This document shows, in pieces, positions 1 to 9,437 of a stretch of DNA of 64,000 nt. Below the pieces are notes generated by a model, which was not told where the DNA came from, ran no database searches, and saw only the letters and a list, made by a program, of their open reading frames with translations. The stretch is from positions 310,001-374,000 of the forward strand of contig NZ_JAHUZE010000002.1 of the NCBI RefSeq assembly GCF_019218265.1. The letters are read 5' to 3'. This DNA comes from Maritimibacter dapengensis. GTDB taxonomy: Bacteria; Pseudomonadota; Alphaproteobacteria; Rhodobacterales; Rhodobacteraceae. The stretch's first letter is position 1, and the number at the start of each line of letters is the position of its first letter. The position numbers were made by a program, and so were the translations under genes.

Positions 1-1902
1 ACCATCCGCCCGCGTGGGGCGGACGTTCTGGGCGTGGCAGCGGATGCCTCCGGGCCGCTCAGCTTCATGGACGTCTGGGATGCCATGTGCCGTACGATCA
101 TGTCCGCCGGGTCGCGCCGCGGCGCGATGATGGCGACCATGCGCTGCGACCACCCGGACATCGAGGATTTCATCACCGCCAAGTCCGACGCGGCCCGTCT
201 GCGCATGTTCAATATGTCCGTGCTCGTGACGGATGCCTTCATGGAGGCGGTCAAGGCCGACGGGCCGTGGGATCTTGCCTTCGGGGACAAGGTCTATCAC
301 ACGCTGCCCGCGCGCGATCTGTGGAACAAGATCATGCAGGCGACCTATGATTACGCCGAGCCGGGCGTGATTTTCATCGACCGGATCAATCAGGCCAACA
401 ACCTCGCCTATTGCGAAACCATCGCGGCGACCAACCCCTGCGGCGAACAGCCCCTGCCGCCCTATGGTGCCTGCCTGCTCGGGTCCATAAACCTTGCCCG
501 TCTCGTCACCGACCCGTTCGAGGATGCGGCCGCATTGAATGCCGACGCGCTGTCCGAGCTTGTCGCCACCGCCGTGCGCATGATGGACAACGTGGTCGAC
601 GCGTCGAAATTCCCGCTCGAGGCACAGGCCCAGGAAGCGCGCGCCAAGCGGCGGATCGGGCTGGGCGTCACCGGTCTTGCCGATGCGCTTCTGATGCTTG
701 GGCTGCGCTACGGGTCCGATGAGGCTGCGGCCCAGACCGAAGCCTGGATGAAACAGATCGCCCGCGACGCCTATCTCGCCTCGGTCGACCTCGCGAAGGA
801 AAAGGGCGCCTTCCCGCTTTTCGATGCCGATGCCTTCCTCGCTTCCGGTGCGATGCAGGCGATGGACGAAGACGTGCGCGACGCGATCCGTGAACATGGC
901 ATCCGCAACGCGCTCCTGACCTCGATCGCGCCGACCGGGACGATCAGCCTTTATGCGGGCAACGTCTCGTCCGGTATCGAGCCGGTCTTTGCCTATGCCT
1001 ACACCCGCAAGGTCCTGCAAAAAGACGGCACGCGCACCGAGGAAGAGGTGGTCGATTACGCCGTCCAGATGTGGCGTGACAAGTTCGGCGACCGCGAGCT
1101 GCCCGACTACTTCGTGAATGCCCAGACATTGGCCCCCGCCGACCATGTGAAGATGCAGGCCGCGGCGCAGAAATGGGTGGATAGCTCGATCTCCAAGACG
1201 ATCAACTGCCCCGAGGACATCTCCTTCGAGGCGTTCAAGGACGTCTACATGCAGGCCTACGAGTCGGGCTGCAAAGGCTGCACCACCTATCGCCCCAATG
1301 ACGTCACAGGCTCGGTTCTGTCCGTGTCGGAAGACAGCGAAAAGGTCGCGGAGGTGGATCGCGGGCAGGGGGATGTCGTCTACATCTCGGAACCACTCGA
1401 CCGCCCGCAGGAATTGGATGGTTCGACCTACAAGCTCAAGTGGCCCGACAGCGAGCACGCGATTTACATCACGATCAATGACCTGATCGTGGGCGGGCAC
1501 CGGCGGCCCTTCGAGGTGTTCATCAATTCGAAGAACATGGAGCATTTCGCCTGGACCGTTGCGCTCACCCGGATGATTTCGGCTGTGTTCCGGCGCGGCG
1601 GCGACGTGTCCTTCGTGGTCGAAGAGCTAAAGGCCGTGTTCGACCCACGCGGCGGAGCGTGGATGCAGGGCAAATACGTGCCATCCATCCTCGCGGCCAT
1701 TGGCGGCGTCATTGAAAAGCACATGATCGCCACGGGCTTCATCGCGGGCGAGGGCATGGGGCTGAAATCCGATCCGACAGCAGAAGTCGTCAACCTCGGC
1801 CAACGCCCGGGTCCGGCCTGTCCAAGCTGCGGACAATACACGATGCAGATGCTGGAAGGCTGCATGACCTGTTCGTCCTGTGGCCATTCCAAGTGTGGTT
1901 AA
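1..1902 (+). CDS. nrdJ: Adenosylcobalamin-dependent (class II) ribonucleoside-diphosphate reductase, 3' part
   Basis: The reading frame is open from the first base of the window, so the 5' part of the gene is missing; 633 codons remain. Class II reductases make deoxyribonucleotides with a B12-derived thiyl radical and do not need oxygen. The finger-loop motif NPCGEQ (about residues 145-150 of the fragment) carries the conserved Asn-Cys-Glu triad, followed by the conserved GSINL and PTGTISLYAG segments. A TSCPD-type domain occupies roughly residues 450-570. The C-terminus has repeated cysteine pairs (CPSCG, CSSCG, final CG) as expected for the thiol-relay tail. An oxygen-independent enzyme suits an organism that denitrifies, as the nir cluster at the other end of the window suggests. 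Identity is secure; only the start is unseen. Confidence 0.96.
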   Translation, partial: TIRPRGADVLGVAADASGPLSFMDVWDAMCRTIMSAGSRRGAMMATMRCDHPDIEDFITAKSDAARLRMFNMSVLVTDAFMEAVKADGPWDLAFGDKVYHTLPARDLWNKIMQATYDYAEPGVIFIDRINQANNLAYCETIAATNPCGEQPLPPYGACLLGSINLARLVTDPFEDAAALNADALSELVATAVRMMDNVVDASKFPLEAQAQEARAKRRIGLGVTGLADALLMLGLRYGSDEAAAQTEAWMKQIARDAYLASVDLAKEKGAFPLFDADAFLASGAMQAMDEDVRDAIREHGIRNALLTSIAPTGTISLYAGNVSSGIEPVFAYAYTRKVLQKDGTRTEEEVVDYAVQMWRDKFGDRELPDYFVNAQTLAPADHVKMQAAAQKWVDSSISKTINCPEDISFEAFKDVYMQAYESGCKGCTTYRPNDVTGSVLSVSEDSEKVAEVDRGQGDVVYISEPLDRPQELDGSTYKLKWPDSEHAIYITINDLIVGGHRRPFEVFINSKNMEHFAWTVALTRMISAVFRRGGDVSFVVEELKAVFDPRGGAWMQGKYVPSILAAIGGVIEKHMIATGFIAGEGMGLKSDPTAEVVNLGQRPGPACPSCGQYTMQMLEGCMTCSSCGHSKCG

Positions 1903-2033
1903 CAGTTTGTGACCGATCTATAACTTACTGAATTAGCAGTATTTTTCGTCGAATGTCTTGATTTATGTCATGTGCCTGCGTCCACCTGACGCGGTAGATG
2001 CTTGTCGCATTTCAGGAGTGAGGAAACCGACAG

Positions 2034-2237
2034 ATGAAAGATGACAGGCCGTATGACAGCGAATGGGTTCTGGCCGCGCTTGATGACCTGCGTGCGTTCT
2101 CGAACGAGAATCGCCTTCCCAAGACCGAAGCAGCGGTGGCAAACGCGCTGGAGGCGGCGGTAGCGGAAATCGTGCCGATCATGCGCGCGGGGGAAGAGGA
2201 TGCGCCCGAACAAGCTCCGGTGGCGCGTCGCGCCTAG
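2034..2237 (+). CDS. Small conserved hypothetical protein, 67 aa
   Basis: The ATG is preceded by a good ribosome site (AGGAG and AGGA within 20 bases). The product is soluble, acidic and helical in composition, with no signal peptide or membrane segment. I do not recognise a named domain; small proteins like this next to nrdJ are common in Rhodobacterales, so it is probably real. Its stop codon overlaps the stop of the converging cytochrome gene: both TAG codons share the same CTAG tetranucleotide at 2234-2237. Confidence 0.6.
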   Translation: MKDDRPYDSEWVLAALDDLRAFSNENRLPKTEAAVANALEAAVAEIVPIMRAGEEDAPEQAPVARRA

Positions 2238-2941
2238 CTGTCGGCACCCTCGAAATAGGCCGCAAGGGCGGCCATTTCATCATCGCCAAGGCTCGTCGCA
2301 TAAAGCTGCATCGTTTCGGTCCCTATGGCGCGCGCCTTGTATTGGTACATGAGCGTCAGGAACGTCTCGACACCACGTCCGTAGATCGTCTCCATCCCCG
2401 TCGCTTCGGCCGCCGCGTTGTGACAACTCACGCAATCGCCTGCGAGGTATGCGCCGTATTCCGCGTCCCCGGACATGGCGAGTACGTCCGCCGGCACCTC
2501 GACCTCTTCGGGGGCAGGGGGCGCGGGCCGAGTGTGTATTCGCACGTAAGTCAATAGATCGCGCCGCACCTGTTCCGGCTCGATTACGGGGTGCCCCTCG
2601 ATCCCTGTCTCACCTGACAGGAAGGGGCGAAGCGTATCGCCCTCCCAGGTCACATCGCGCCCGGGCAGGTCCGAGACATAATCGTAATCGGCAACACCGC
2701 CCGCCGCACGCCCGTACAGCCCGGCAAGGTGCGGCCCCTTCGATTGGTCGCCCTCGACCGTCAGACTATGGCAGGCCGCGCAGTTCTCCTGAAACAACGG
2801 TTCGCCCGCCGAAGCCTGGCCGCCGCATTGGGCGGCGATTTCGTCAGGGTCCGTGAGCAGCCGGTCGAGGGTCTGAGCCGCACCCGTGTGAGCAGCGGAC
2901 CCGGCCAGAAGGATTCCAAAGGGAACGGTGAAGCGAAACAC
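2234..2941 (-). CDS. Secreted diheme cytochrome c
   Basis: The protein of about 235 residues has an N-terminal hydrophobic signal sequence and two heme-binding motifs, CAACH near residue 60 and CVSCH near residue 170, so it should be a periplasmic electron carrier with two c-type hemes. The start chosen is GTG at 2941, with GGAG about eight bases upstream; a TTG one codon earlier is possible. The frame stays open far upstream across proS, but that part is antisense noise. Each half looks like a class I cytochrome c domain. The redox partner is not shown by the neighbours: proS is divergent and nrdJ is unrelated. Confidence 0.88.
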   Translation of the reverse strand: MFRFTVPFGILLAGSAAHTGAAQTLDRLLTDPDEIAAQCGGQASAGEPLFQENCAACHSLTVEGDQSKGPHLAGLYGRAAGGVADYDYVSDLPGRDVTWEGDTLRPFLSGETGIEGHPVIEPEQVRRDLLTYVRIHTRPAPPAPEEVEVPADVLAMSGDAEYGAYLAGDCVSCHNAAAEATGMETIYGRGVETFLTLMYQYKARAIGTETMQLYATSLGDDEMAALAAYFEGADS

Positions 2942-3097
2942 CAATCTGCTCTCCAATACTTTCGGCTGTAATGTCGGTTTTATGCGCCGCCGCCCATGCC
3001 CTGTCAACGCGTGCGTCCGCGATGCAGGGCGCAGCCCCTTGCCGCTTCTCCCGGCAAAGGCTAGGGACTCCGGGACGACAAACAGCACGAGGGTTCC

Positions 3098-4432
3098 ATG
3101 CGCCTGTCCCGCTATTTCCTGCCGGTTCTGAAAGAAACGCCGGCCGACGCCCAGATCGCCAGCCACCGTTTGATGCTGCGCGCGGGCATGATCAAGCAAG
3201 CCTCTGCGGGGAACTACTCCTGGCTGCCGCTGGGCTACAAGGTGCTCCAGAACATCACAAATATCGTGCATGAAGAGCAACAGCGGGCGGGGCACATCCC
3301 GATCCTGATGCCGACACTTCAGTCGGCGGACCTCTGGCGCGAATCCGGGCGATATGACGCGTATGGCCCGGAAATGCTGAGGATGCAGGACCGGCACGGG
3401 CGCGACATGCTCTATGGTCCCACCAATGAAGAGATGGTGACGGACATCTTCCGCTCCCATGTCGGCAGCTACAAGGACCTGCCCCTCACCCTCTACCACA
3501 TCCAGTGGAAATTCCGTGACGAGATCCGCCCGCGTTTCGGCGTGATGCGGGGCCGCGAGTTCTACATGAAAGACGGCTACAACTTCGATCTGACCAAGGA
3601 AGACGCGCTGCACGCTTACAACCGCCATCTCGTCAGCTACCTGCGCACCTATGAGCGCATGGGGCTTCAGGCGATCCCGATGCGTGCTGATTCCGGGCCC
3701 ATCGGGGGCGACGACACCCATGAATTCCTCGTGCTGGCCGAAACCGGTGAAAGCGAAGTGTTCTATGACAGCGAAATCACCGATTTGCGGTTCGGCGACC
3801 GCGAAATCGACTACGACAGTGTCGAGCAATGCCAGGGCGTGCTCGAGGAATTCACCTCGCGCTACGCCCGCACGGACGAGACTCACGACGAAGACCTGTT
3901 CAACCAGATCCCCGAAGAACGTCGCCGCGTGGCGCGTGGGATCGAGGTCGGTCAGATTTTCTACTTCGGCACCAAGTATTCCGAGCCGATGGGCGCCACC
4001 GTGCAGGACAGCGAGGGCAACAAGGTCCCGGTCCACATGGGGTCGCACGGGATCGGCGTCAGCCGCCTCGTCGGCGCGCTGATCGAGGCGAACCACGACG
4101 ACAAGGGCATCATCTGGCCCGAGGGCGTGACGCCATTCCACGCGGGAATCGTCAACCTGCGCCAGGGCGACGCCGAAACCGACAAGGCCTGCGAAGACAT
4201 CTACGCCGCGCTCACAGCCGCAGGGCTGGAGCCGCTCTATGACGACCGTGACGAACGCGCGGGTGGCAAATTCGCGACCATGGACCTGATCGGTCTGCCG
4301 TGGCGGGTCACGGTCGGTCCGCGCGGTCTCAAGAACGGTGTGGTCGAACTGACTTCGCGCCGCACGGGCGAGTCCGAGGAACTGGCCCCCGAAATGGCCG
4401 TCGCGCGGATCAAGGAGATCTATGGCGTCTGA
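3098..4432 (+). CDS. proS: Proline--tRNA ligase
   Basis: This enzyme charges tRNA-Pro with proline. The 444-residue length is that of the short alphaproteobacterial ProRS, which lacks the long editing insertion found in the E. coli enzyme. Class II motifs are visible: motif 2 with [17 protein letters not shown] and motif 3 with [14 protein letters not shown]; the last 95 residues form the HGTP anticodon-binding domain. GAGGG lies five bases before the ATG. The next gene starts inside the last codons of proS. Confidence 0.97.
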   Translation: MRLSRYFLPVLKETPADAQIASHRLMLRAGMIKQASAGNYSWLPLGYKVLQNITNIVHEEQQRAGHIPILMPTLQSADLWRESGRYDAYGPEMLRMQDRHGRDMLYGPTNEEMVTDIFRSHVGSYKDLPLTLYHIQWKFRDEIRPRFGVMRGREFYMKDGYNFDLTKEDALHAYNRHLVSYLRTYERMGLQAIPMRADSGPIGGDDTHEFLVLAETGESEVFYDSEITDLRFGDREIDYDSVEQCQGVLEEFTSRYARTDETHDEDLFNQIPEERRRVARGIEVGQIFYFGTKYSEPMGATVQDSEGNKVPVHMGSHGIGVSRLVGALIEANHDDKGIIWPEGVTPFHAGIVNLRQGDAETDKACEDIYAALTAAGLEPLYDDRDERAGGKFATMDLIGLPWRVTVGPRGLKNGVVELTSRRTGESEELAPEMAVARIKEIYGV

Positions 4433-4898
4433 CCCCGCATCGAGCCTCGCGGCCCCCTGCCGCGCCTACAGCTACGCCGCGTTCGCCTTCCTCGTCCATA
4501 ACATCGAGGAACTCACGGGCCTCGCTTCATGGATCGCGACGCTCGAACTGTCCATCGCCATACCGGCCGTCCAGATGTCGCGCGCGATCATTGGACTGAC
4601 ACTGGCGGGCATGGCCGTGCTGGTTGTCGGACGCTCGGTGCCGCATCGCGCCGTGCAGATCGTCGTGGCGCTGGTCGTCGGCATGTTGCTCGCCAATGTC
4701 GTGAGCCATGTGACGCTGAGCTTTGTGACGCTGTCCTACATGCCCGGCACGGCGACCGCCTTGGCGCTCGTCCTGCCGGCCGGTCTTTGGCTCTACCGAA
4801 ACCTTCCGCTTACCGATCCCGCCCGCCTGACTGCGGCAGGCGTCGGAGTGATTGCGATGGCACCGGTCACCTGGGCGGCGCTCTGGCTTGCCGGCTGA
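4422..4898 (+). CDS. HXXEE-motif membrane protein
   Basis: This 158-residue integral membrane protein has four to five predicted hydrophobic segments. It carries the HNIEE sequence near residue 26 and a later [10 protein letters not shown] segment, the pattern that defines the HXXEE family of unknown function; the conserved His and Glu residues suggest metal binding. The gene overlaps proS by 11 bases and so is probably co-transcribed with it, but no functional link is known. Confidence 0.75.
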   Translation: MASDPASSLAAPCRAYSYAAFAFLVHNIEELTGLASWIATLELSIAIPAVQMSRAIIGLTLAGMAVLVVGRSVPHRAVQIVVALVVGMLLANVVSHVTLSFVTLSYMPGTATALALVLPAGLWLYRNLPLTDPARLTAAGVGVIAMAPVTWAALWLAG

Positions 4899-4958
4899 CG
4901 ACGCTTGACCGGAGGTCTCGGGACCGGCACTCTTCGCGACAAAAAAAGGAGAGGCAAA

Positions 4959-5453
4959 ATGCGGTTGTTCCCCCTCGCAGGCGGGCTCGTCGGCGCCCTT
5001 GCGTTCTCGCAGTTTCCCGAGTTTTCGCAGCAATACGTTCAGCGCCTGTCGGGCGCGGTCGACGAATTGCGAGCGGTCACGATCCTCGTCGATGGCGCGG
5101 CAGCGGCGGTTGGCAAGACCCGCGAAGAGGCGCTGGACGAGATGCGGTCGGGCAATTCTGCGCTGATTTCCGACATGGGCTCCGGACTGGCCGAGCGGGT
5201 CGCGCGTTACGAACGCCTCCGCTCTGACTACGAAGCCCTGCGCCCCGCCACACCGGTTGCGCGGCTCGGCAAGTTCTACCGCATCCGCGACCCTGAGCTT
5301 GTGGAACGCACGTGGGAGCATTATCAACCCGCCGTGCCGGTCACGGTGGATGGATTCCTCACGGCTGGCATCGGGTTCGCATTCGGCTGGGCGCTGATCG
5401 CGGGCCTCCTCTCGCTTCTCCTGCGCCCGTTCCGGCGCGCCAGAAAGGTCTGA
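4959..5453 (+). CDS. DUF2937 family membrane protein
   Basis: The ATG at 4959 is chosen because AGGAGAGG stands six bases before it; an upstream in-frame ATG at 4905 has no such site. The 164-residue product has a hydrophobic N-terminus, a helical periplasmic-type middle (about residues 25-120) and a C-terminal membrane segment followed by a basic tail. This layout and the FSQFPEFSQQYVQRL start resemble DUF2937 proteins of unknown function. The next gene begins one base after its stop, so the two are an operon. Confidence 0.7.
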   Translation: MRLFPLAGGLVGALAFSQFPEFSQQYVQRLSGAVDELRAVTILVDGAAAAVGKTREEALDEMRSGNSALISDMGSGLAERVARYERLRSDYEALRPATPVARLGKFYRIRDPELVERTWEHYQPAVPVTVDGFLTAGIGFAFGWALIAGLLSLLLRPFRRARKV

Positions 5454-5454
5454 C

Positions 5455-5832
5455 ATGCACAAGAAAATGCGCTTTGCTTTGGTCTCGGCGGGGCTGTTGT
5501 TCCTGCTGCCGCTGCTGGCAGGCATCGTGAAGTTTCCGTTTCTCTGGCTCCTCGGCGTGTACGCGGTCTTCGTCCTCAACGCGGTCATCGGAGCGACGCG
5601 GGTGAAGAAACCCCTGGCATCGCTTGCGCCGATCCTGGGCATTCAGGCCGTGATGGTTGTGATTTTCTGGCTCATCGGTCGTTTCGTGAACACGGTCGGG
5701 TTCGGAGAACGTCCTATCGAGTTCACACCGCTCTGGATGGCAATCTTCGCCGCAATCGCGATCGCCGCCATCGGTACCGGACTTGTCGCCTCGTCGCCCG
5801 AACCCGCATCGGCAGAGGACAAAGCCGCCTGA
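5455..5832 (+). CDS. Small integral membrane protein, unknown function
   Basis: The 125-residue product has three to four hydrophobic segments and an Ala/Glu-rich C-terminal tail. It begins one base after the stop of the DUF2937 gene, which implies translational coupling and a shared role at the membrane. I recognise no named domain. Confidence 0.65.
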   Translation: MHKKMRFALVSAGLLFLLPLLAGIVKFPFLWLLGVYAVFVLNAVIGATRVKKPLASLAPILGIQAVMVVIFWLIGRFVNTVGFGERPIEFTPLWMAIFAAIAIAAIGTGLVASSPEPASAEDKAA

Positions 5833-5879
5833 CGCGCCCGTGACTTGACCACAGGCCGCACCGGGCGCAGGACCCGCAC

Positions 5880-7160
5880 ATGAGCAACACGCCCTTTTCC
5901 CGCTTCGAATGGATGATCGCCTGGCGCTACCTGCGTGCCCGCAAGGCCGAGGGAGGCGTGTCCACGATGACGTGGATATCGCTCATCGGCATCACTCTCG
6001 CCGTCGCCGCGCTCATCATCACGCTCGCCGTGCGCACCGGGTTCCGCACCGAGTTCGTCGATACGATCCTTGGCGCCAATGGGCATGTGTCGGTCTATTC
6101 CGCGGGCGAGTTCAAGGAAAACGGTCAGATCGACCGGGCGATCACCGATTTCGACGGCTGGGCCGAGAACATCCGCGCTGTCGAAGGCGTGACCCGTGCC
6201 GCGCCCGTGGTGAAAGGTCAGGTCATGGCCAACCACATCGACGCGAACGCAGGTGTGCAGGTCTTCGGCATGCGGCTGGATGACTTCCGAACGCTTCCCC
6301 GTATCGCCGACCCGGAGACCGCGCAAGGCAGCCTCGAAAACTACGACGATGGCATCGCGATAGGCGCCGGCGTGGCCCGTGATCTTGGGCTGACATTGGG
6401 TGAAAAGATCCGCCTGATCTCGCCCAACGGTGTGAAAACCGCGTTCGGCGTGTCGCCCCGCATCAATGTCTACGATGTGACCTATATCTTCTCGGCGGGC
6501 CGCTACGACATCGACAGCACACGGGTCTACCTGCCACTGGCGGAGGCGCAGAGCTTTTTCAACAAGGAAGGCAGCGTCGACGAGATCGAGATCATGGTGG
6601 ACGACCCCGAAGCCATCGACCGCTACGTGCCTCTGGTGCTGGCCGCAGCGGGCGAGGGGGCGTTGTCCTGGACCTGGCAGGATAGCGCGGGCGCGTTCCT
6701 GCGGGCGCTCGAGATCGAGGACAACGTGATGTTCATCATCCTGTCCGTCCTCGTCCTGATCGCCTCGATGAACATCGTGTCGGGCCTCATCATGCTCGTG
6801 AAGAACAAGGGGCGCGACATCGGCATCCTGCGCACGATGGGGTTGACCGAGGGCTCGGTCCTGCGCGTCTTCTTTCTCTGCGGCTCGCTTACAGGGGTCG
6901 TCGGCACCATCGCGGGCGTGATCCTCGGCTGCCTCTTCGCGATCTACATCGACCCGATTTTCGCAGCAGTGAATTACCTTTCCGGCGGTGGGGTCTGGGA
7001 CGCATCCGTGCGCGGCATTTACGCACTCCCCGCCGAGCTTCAACTGGGTGACGTGCTCTCCGCTGTCGCCCTGTCGCTTGGTCTGTCCTTCGTCGTGACG
7101 ATCTTTCCCGCTCGCCGCGCCGCGCGCATGAATCCGGTGGAGGCGCTTCGGTATGAGTGA
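5880..7160 (+). CDS. lolC: Lipoprotein-releasing ABC transporter permease (LolC/LolE family)
   Basis: This inner-membrane permease of the LolCDE complex extracts mature lipoproteins for transfer to the outer membrane. The 426-residue protein starts with a cytoplasmic stretch ([14 protein letters not shown]), has one membrane helix at about residues 25-50, a large periplasmic domain (about 55-265) and three C-terminal helices with the FtsX-type signature ending in [19 protein letters not shown] single permease gene beside lolD, rather than lolC plus lolE, is common in alphaproteobacteria, where it probably acts as a homodimer. It overlaps lolD by eight bases. Confidence 0.93.
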   Translation: MSNTPFSRFEWMIAWRYLRARKAEGGVSTMTWISLIGITLAVAALIITLAVRTGFRTEFVDTILGANGHVSVYSAGEFKENGQIDRAITDFDGWAENIRAVEGVTRAAPVVKGQVMANHIDANAGVQVFGMRLDDFRTLPRIADPETAQGSLENYDDGIAIGAGVARDLGLTLGEKIRLISPNGVKTAFGVSPRINVYDVTYIFSAGRYDIDSTRVYLPLAEAQSFFNKEGSVDEIEIMVDDPEAIDRYVPLVLAAAGEGALSWTWQDSAGAFLRALEIEDNVMFIILSVLVLIASMNIVSGLIMLVKNKGRDIGILRTMGLTEGSVLRVFFLCGSLTGVVGTIAGVILGCLFAIYIDPIFAAVNYLSGGGVWDASVRGIYALPAELQLGDVLSAVALSLGLSFVVTIFPARRAARMNPVEALRYE

Positions 7161-7836
7161 TGCGCTGATGCTCGAGGGTATAGAGAAGGTCTATAACCGG
7201 GGTGAACCGGGCGAAATCGAGGTCTTGAAAGGCGCCGATGTCGCGATCCGCGCGGGCGAGGTCGTTGCCCTCGTCGCACCGTCGGGTGCCGGGAAATCCA
7301 CGCTTCTGCATATCGCAGGACTGCTCGACACGCCGAGCGCGGGCCGAGTGATGATTTCCGGCGAGGACGTGAGCGATCTGGGTGACCGCCGCCGCACCGC
7401 GCTGCGTCGGTCGAAGATCGGTTTCATCTACCAGTTCCACCACCTGTTGCCGGAGTTCACCGCACTCGAAAACATCGTCCTGCCGCAGCTCGCGAACGGG
7501 GTCACCCAATCCGAGGCGCGAACACGCGCGGAAATGCTGCTCGACCGTGTCGGAGTTGCGCCGCGCGCCGCGCACCGACCGGCGGAACTGTCCGGGGGCG
7601 AGCAACAGCGGGTCGCTTTCTGTCGTGCACTTGCCAACGGCCCTGCGCTCCTGCTTGCAGACGAACCGACCGGAAACCTCGACCCGGATACGTCCGATCG
7701 CGTGTTCGATACGCTGATGCAGCTCGTGTCCGAAACCGGGCTCTCGGCGCTCATCGCGACCCACAACGTGGCATTGGCAGAGCGAATGGACCGTGTCGTC
7801 AAGCTCGACGCGGGCCGGATCGTCACATCGAAGTGA
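7153..7836 (+). CDS. lolD: Lipoprotein-releasing ABC transporter ATPase LolD
   Basis: This is the ATPase that drives the Lol permease. The 227-residue protein contains Walker A as APSGAGKST (residues 42-50), the signature LSGGEQQRV (about 147-155) and Walker B LLLADEP (about 167-173), followed by the D-loop NLDPDT. The first Gly of Walker A is replaced by Ala, as is usual in LolD relatives. GGAGG inside the end of lolC serves as its ribosome site, so the two are translated together. Confidence 0.95.
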   Translation: MSDALMLEGIEKVYNRGEPGEIEVLKGADVAIRAGEVVALVAPSGAGKSTLLHIAGLLDTPSAGRVMISGEDVSDLGDRRRTALRRSKIGFIYQFHHLLPEFTALENIVLPQLANGVTQSEARTRAEMLLDRVGVAPRAAHRPAELSGGEQQRVAFCRALANGPALLLADEPTGNLDPDTSDRVFDTLMQLVSETGLSALIATHNVALAERMDRVVKLDAGRIVTSK

Positions 7837-7920
7837 GATCGTCGATTTCGGCGGGAATCCGCTTGCGGGAATCGTTTCACCCCTGAATGATCGTTTGGTA
7901 TTTGAAGGGGATACTGCCAC

Positions 7921-8397
7921 ATGTTGATCAATCGTTCGAAGTCCGCCGCCCTGATAGCAGGCGCGGCTTTTTTCTTGTCTGCTGCAACCGCGCCTGCCAG
8001 CGCCGACGAGGTTTTCTCGTCCTCCAACCAGTCGCCCTCCCGTATCGTCGTGCGCGTCGATATTTCCGAACAGAAGATGACGGTCATCCAGGACGGCCAA
8101 CGGGTGCACACCTGGCCCGTGTCCACCGCGCGTCCGGGCAAGATCACGCCGCGTGGCACGTTCCAGCCGCAGGTGTTTTCGCCCAACCACCGCTCGTCGC
8201 TGTACAACAACGCGCCCATGCCGTGGTCGGTTTTCTACTCCGGGCATTACGCGATCCACGGCACCGATGCGATCAACCGCCTTGGCCAGCCGGCATCCGC
8301 AGGCTGCGTCCGGCTTCACCCGGACAATGCGAAAGTGCTGTATTCGATGATCCGGAACGTCGGGAAACAGGATACGTACATCGTCGTGCAGGAGTAA
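7921..8397 (+). CDS. Periplasmic L,D-transpeptidase (YkuD domain)
   Basis: The enzyme forms 3-3 peptidoglycan crosslinks or attaches proteins to meso-diaminopimelate. The 158-residue protein has an N-terminal signal peptide ending near ASA-DE (residue 29). The YkuD catalytic motif is complete: HGT at residues 113-115 and SAGCVRL with the nucleophile Cys129. It is a minimal one-domain member. A second, lipoprotein-type L,D-transpeptidase is encoded at 33267-34007. Confidence 0.92.
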   Translation: MLINRSKSAALIAGAAFFLSAATAPASADEVFSSSNQSPSRIVVRVDISEQKMTVIQDGQRVHTWPVSTARPGKITPRGTFQPQVFSPNHRSSLYNNAPMPWSVFYSGHYAIHGTDAINRLGQPASAGCVRLHPDNAKVLYSMIRNVGKQDTYIVVQE

Positions 8398-8407
8398 TGC
8401 GACGGAT

Positions 8408-8437
8408 CGGTCGAACGGGCAGAAGCCCGTCCGACCG
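8408..8437 (+). terminator. Long hairpin after the L,D-transpeptidase gene
   Basis: CGGTCG-A-ACGGGC, loop AGAA, GCCCGT-C-CGACCG forms a 12-bp stem with a single A/C mismatch, starting 11 bases after the stop codon. No T-run follows it, only a G-run, so it is more likely an RNA 3'-end stabiliser or a pause-type terminator than a classic intrinsic terminator. Confidence 0.5.
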
Positions 8438-8460
8438 ACGGGGGGGGCCAGCCCTCCCCA

Positions 8461-8484
8461 CGTGACATCGCGGGCGATGTCACG
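8461..8484. repeat. Intergenic palindrome followed by a conserved-looking tail
   Basis: CGTGACATCGC-GG-GCGATGTCACG is a perfect inverted repeat with 11-base arms. It is followed by a tail reading AAGTATTTTTGAAACGATG at about 8496-8513. From memory, a tail of this kind recurs between genes in Rhodobacteraceae, so this may be one copy of a dispersed repeat family; only one copy lies in this window. Confidence 0.45.
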
Positions 8485-8519
8485 CCCCCTCCCGAAGTAT
8501 TTTTGAAACGATGAAGCGG

Positions 8520-8963
8520 TCAGGCTTTCTGGGTGAGCCAGACGCCGAGCGCCATGACAGCGATACCCGCCGCGCGGGTCATCGAAATGGGCGACAGCTT
8601 TGCGCCGAACAGGCCGTATTGGTCGATCAGGGCCGCCGAGATGAGCTGCCCGAGCAGGACGAAGAACACGGCATTCCCGACACCGAAATGTGGGGCGACC
8701 CAGGTGATCGACAAGACGTAGAAGGCGACGAACAGACCTGCGAGGTAGAGGTGTCTGGGCGCGTCGGGCAGTTTCGCGAGCGCTTGAGGGCCACTGACGA
8801 GCGCCGCGACGATGCCGACCGCCAATGCGACGGAGAACAAGACCACGCCCGTGGCGAAGGGGTTGCCGATCTTTTGCCCAAGTCCTGCGTTCAAGGCGGC
8901 GAGGATGGGAATGCCGATCCCGGCCGCGAGCATCGTGAGGGCGTAAATAGCTGTCTGGTTCAT
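8520..8963 (-). CDS. DMT-superfamily membrane protein (DUF606/YdcZ type)
   Basis: The 147-residue protein consists of about five hydrophobic helices and matches the small YdcZ/DUF606 branch of drug/metabolite transporters, including the GLGQKIGNPF and FFVLLGQLISA segments. The substrate is unknown. The gene overlaps the upstream thioesterase gene by four bases (ATGA), so the two are co-translated. Confidence 0.8.
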   Translation of the reverse strand: MNQTAIYALTMLAAGIGIPILAALNAGLGQKIGNPFATGVVLFSVALAVGIVAALVSGPQALAKLPDAPRHLYLAGLFVAFYVLSITWVAPHFGVGNAVFFVLLGQLISAALIDQYGLFGAKLSPISMTRAAGIAVMALGVWLTQKA

Positions 8964-9364
8964 GGGATCATGTAGGTTGCGGTTGCGGTCGCCACGGGTT
9001 TGTCCGCGGGCAGGGCGATCATCTCGGCCTGTGCGAAGACCACCGCACGCCCGGCCCGCACGATCTCGGCGCGGCAGGCGATTCTTTCACCGGAGCCCGG
9101 GCGCAGGAAAACCGTGTCCAGATTGGTGGTGGCGACGGGTTTGAAGGCTTGAAAGTGACCGGCGGCTGCGAACACCATCGCGGTATCCGCCAAGGTTGCG
9201 AGTGCTTGCCCCGACACGATCCCGCCGACGCGGGCTATGTCATCGGAGATAGGAATGGACAGGGTGGCCCCGGTCGGGCCGATGTCGTCGATGCGGATTT
9301 CAAGCGCGCGCACCCAGGGTGCGAAATTCGCGTCGAGCAATTGCTGTGCCGTTTCGGGTGTCAT
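8960..9364 (-). CDS. PaaI-family acyl-CoA thioesterase (hotdog fold)
   Basis: The 134-residue protein, starting at the ATG at 9364, has the hotdog-fold pattern of PaaI thioesterases: GGIVSGQALATLADTA (about residues 47-62), the central helix with its catalytic acidic residue, then TTNLDTVFLRPG and a closing beta strand. These enzymes hydrolyse acyl- or aryl-CoA thioesters; the exact substrate cannot be told. The open frame upstream of 9364 belongs to antisense of exoD. Confidence 0.8.
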   Translation of the reverse strand: MTPETAQQLLDANFAPWVRALEIRIDDIGPTGATLSIPISDDIARVGGIVSGQALATLADTAMVFAAAGHFQAFKPVATTNLDTVFLRPGSGERIACRAEIVRAGRAVVFAQAEMIALPADKPVATATATYMIP

Positions 9365-9437
9365 GGGCCGAAAATGGCGGGGCTTTCTCTGAACGGCAAG
9401 CCTTTTGAGCAAGCCACATTCACGCCGCGTGGCTAGG

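Noticed and set aside
2942-4141. Upstream extension of the diheme cytochrome frame across proS
   Set aside because: The extension has no domain and is antisense to proS; a GTG with ribosome site and signal peptide at 2941 is the natural start.
5643-7043. Minus-strand open frame of 466 codons opposite the lol permease gene
   Set aside because: It is antisense to a clear lolC-type gene; the product is rich in His, Asp and Arg without any domain, as expected of a shadow frame in high-GC DNA.
6889-8319. Minus-strand open frame of 476 codons opposite lolD and the L,D-transpeptidase
   Set aside because: Antisense to two recognised genes; composition typical of shadow frames.
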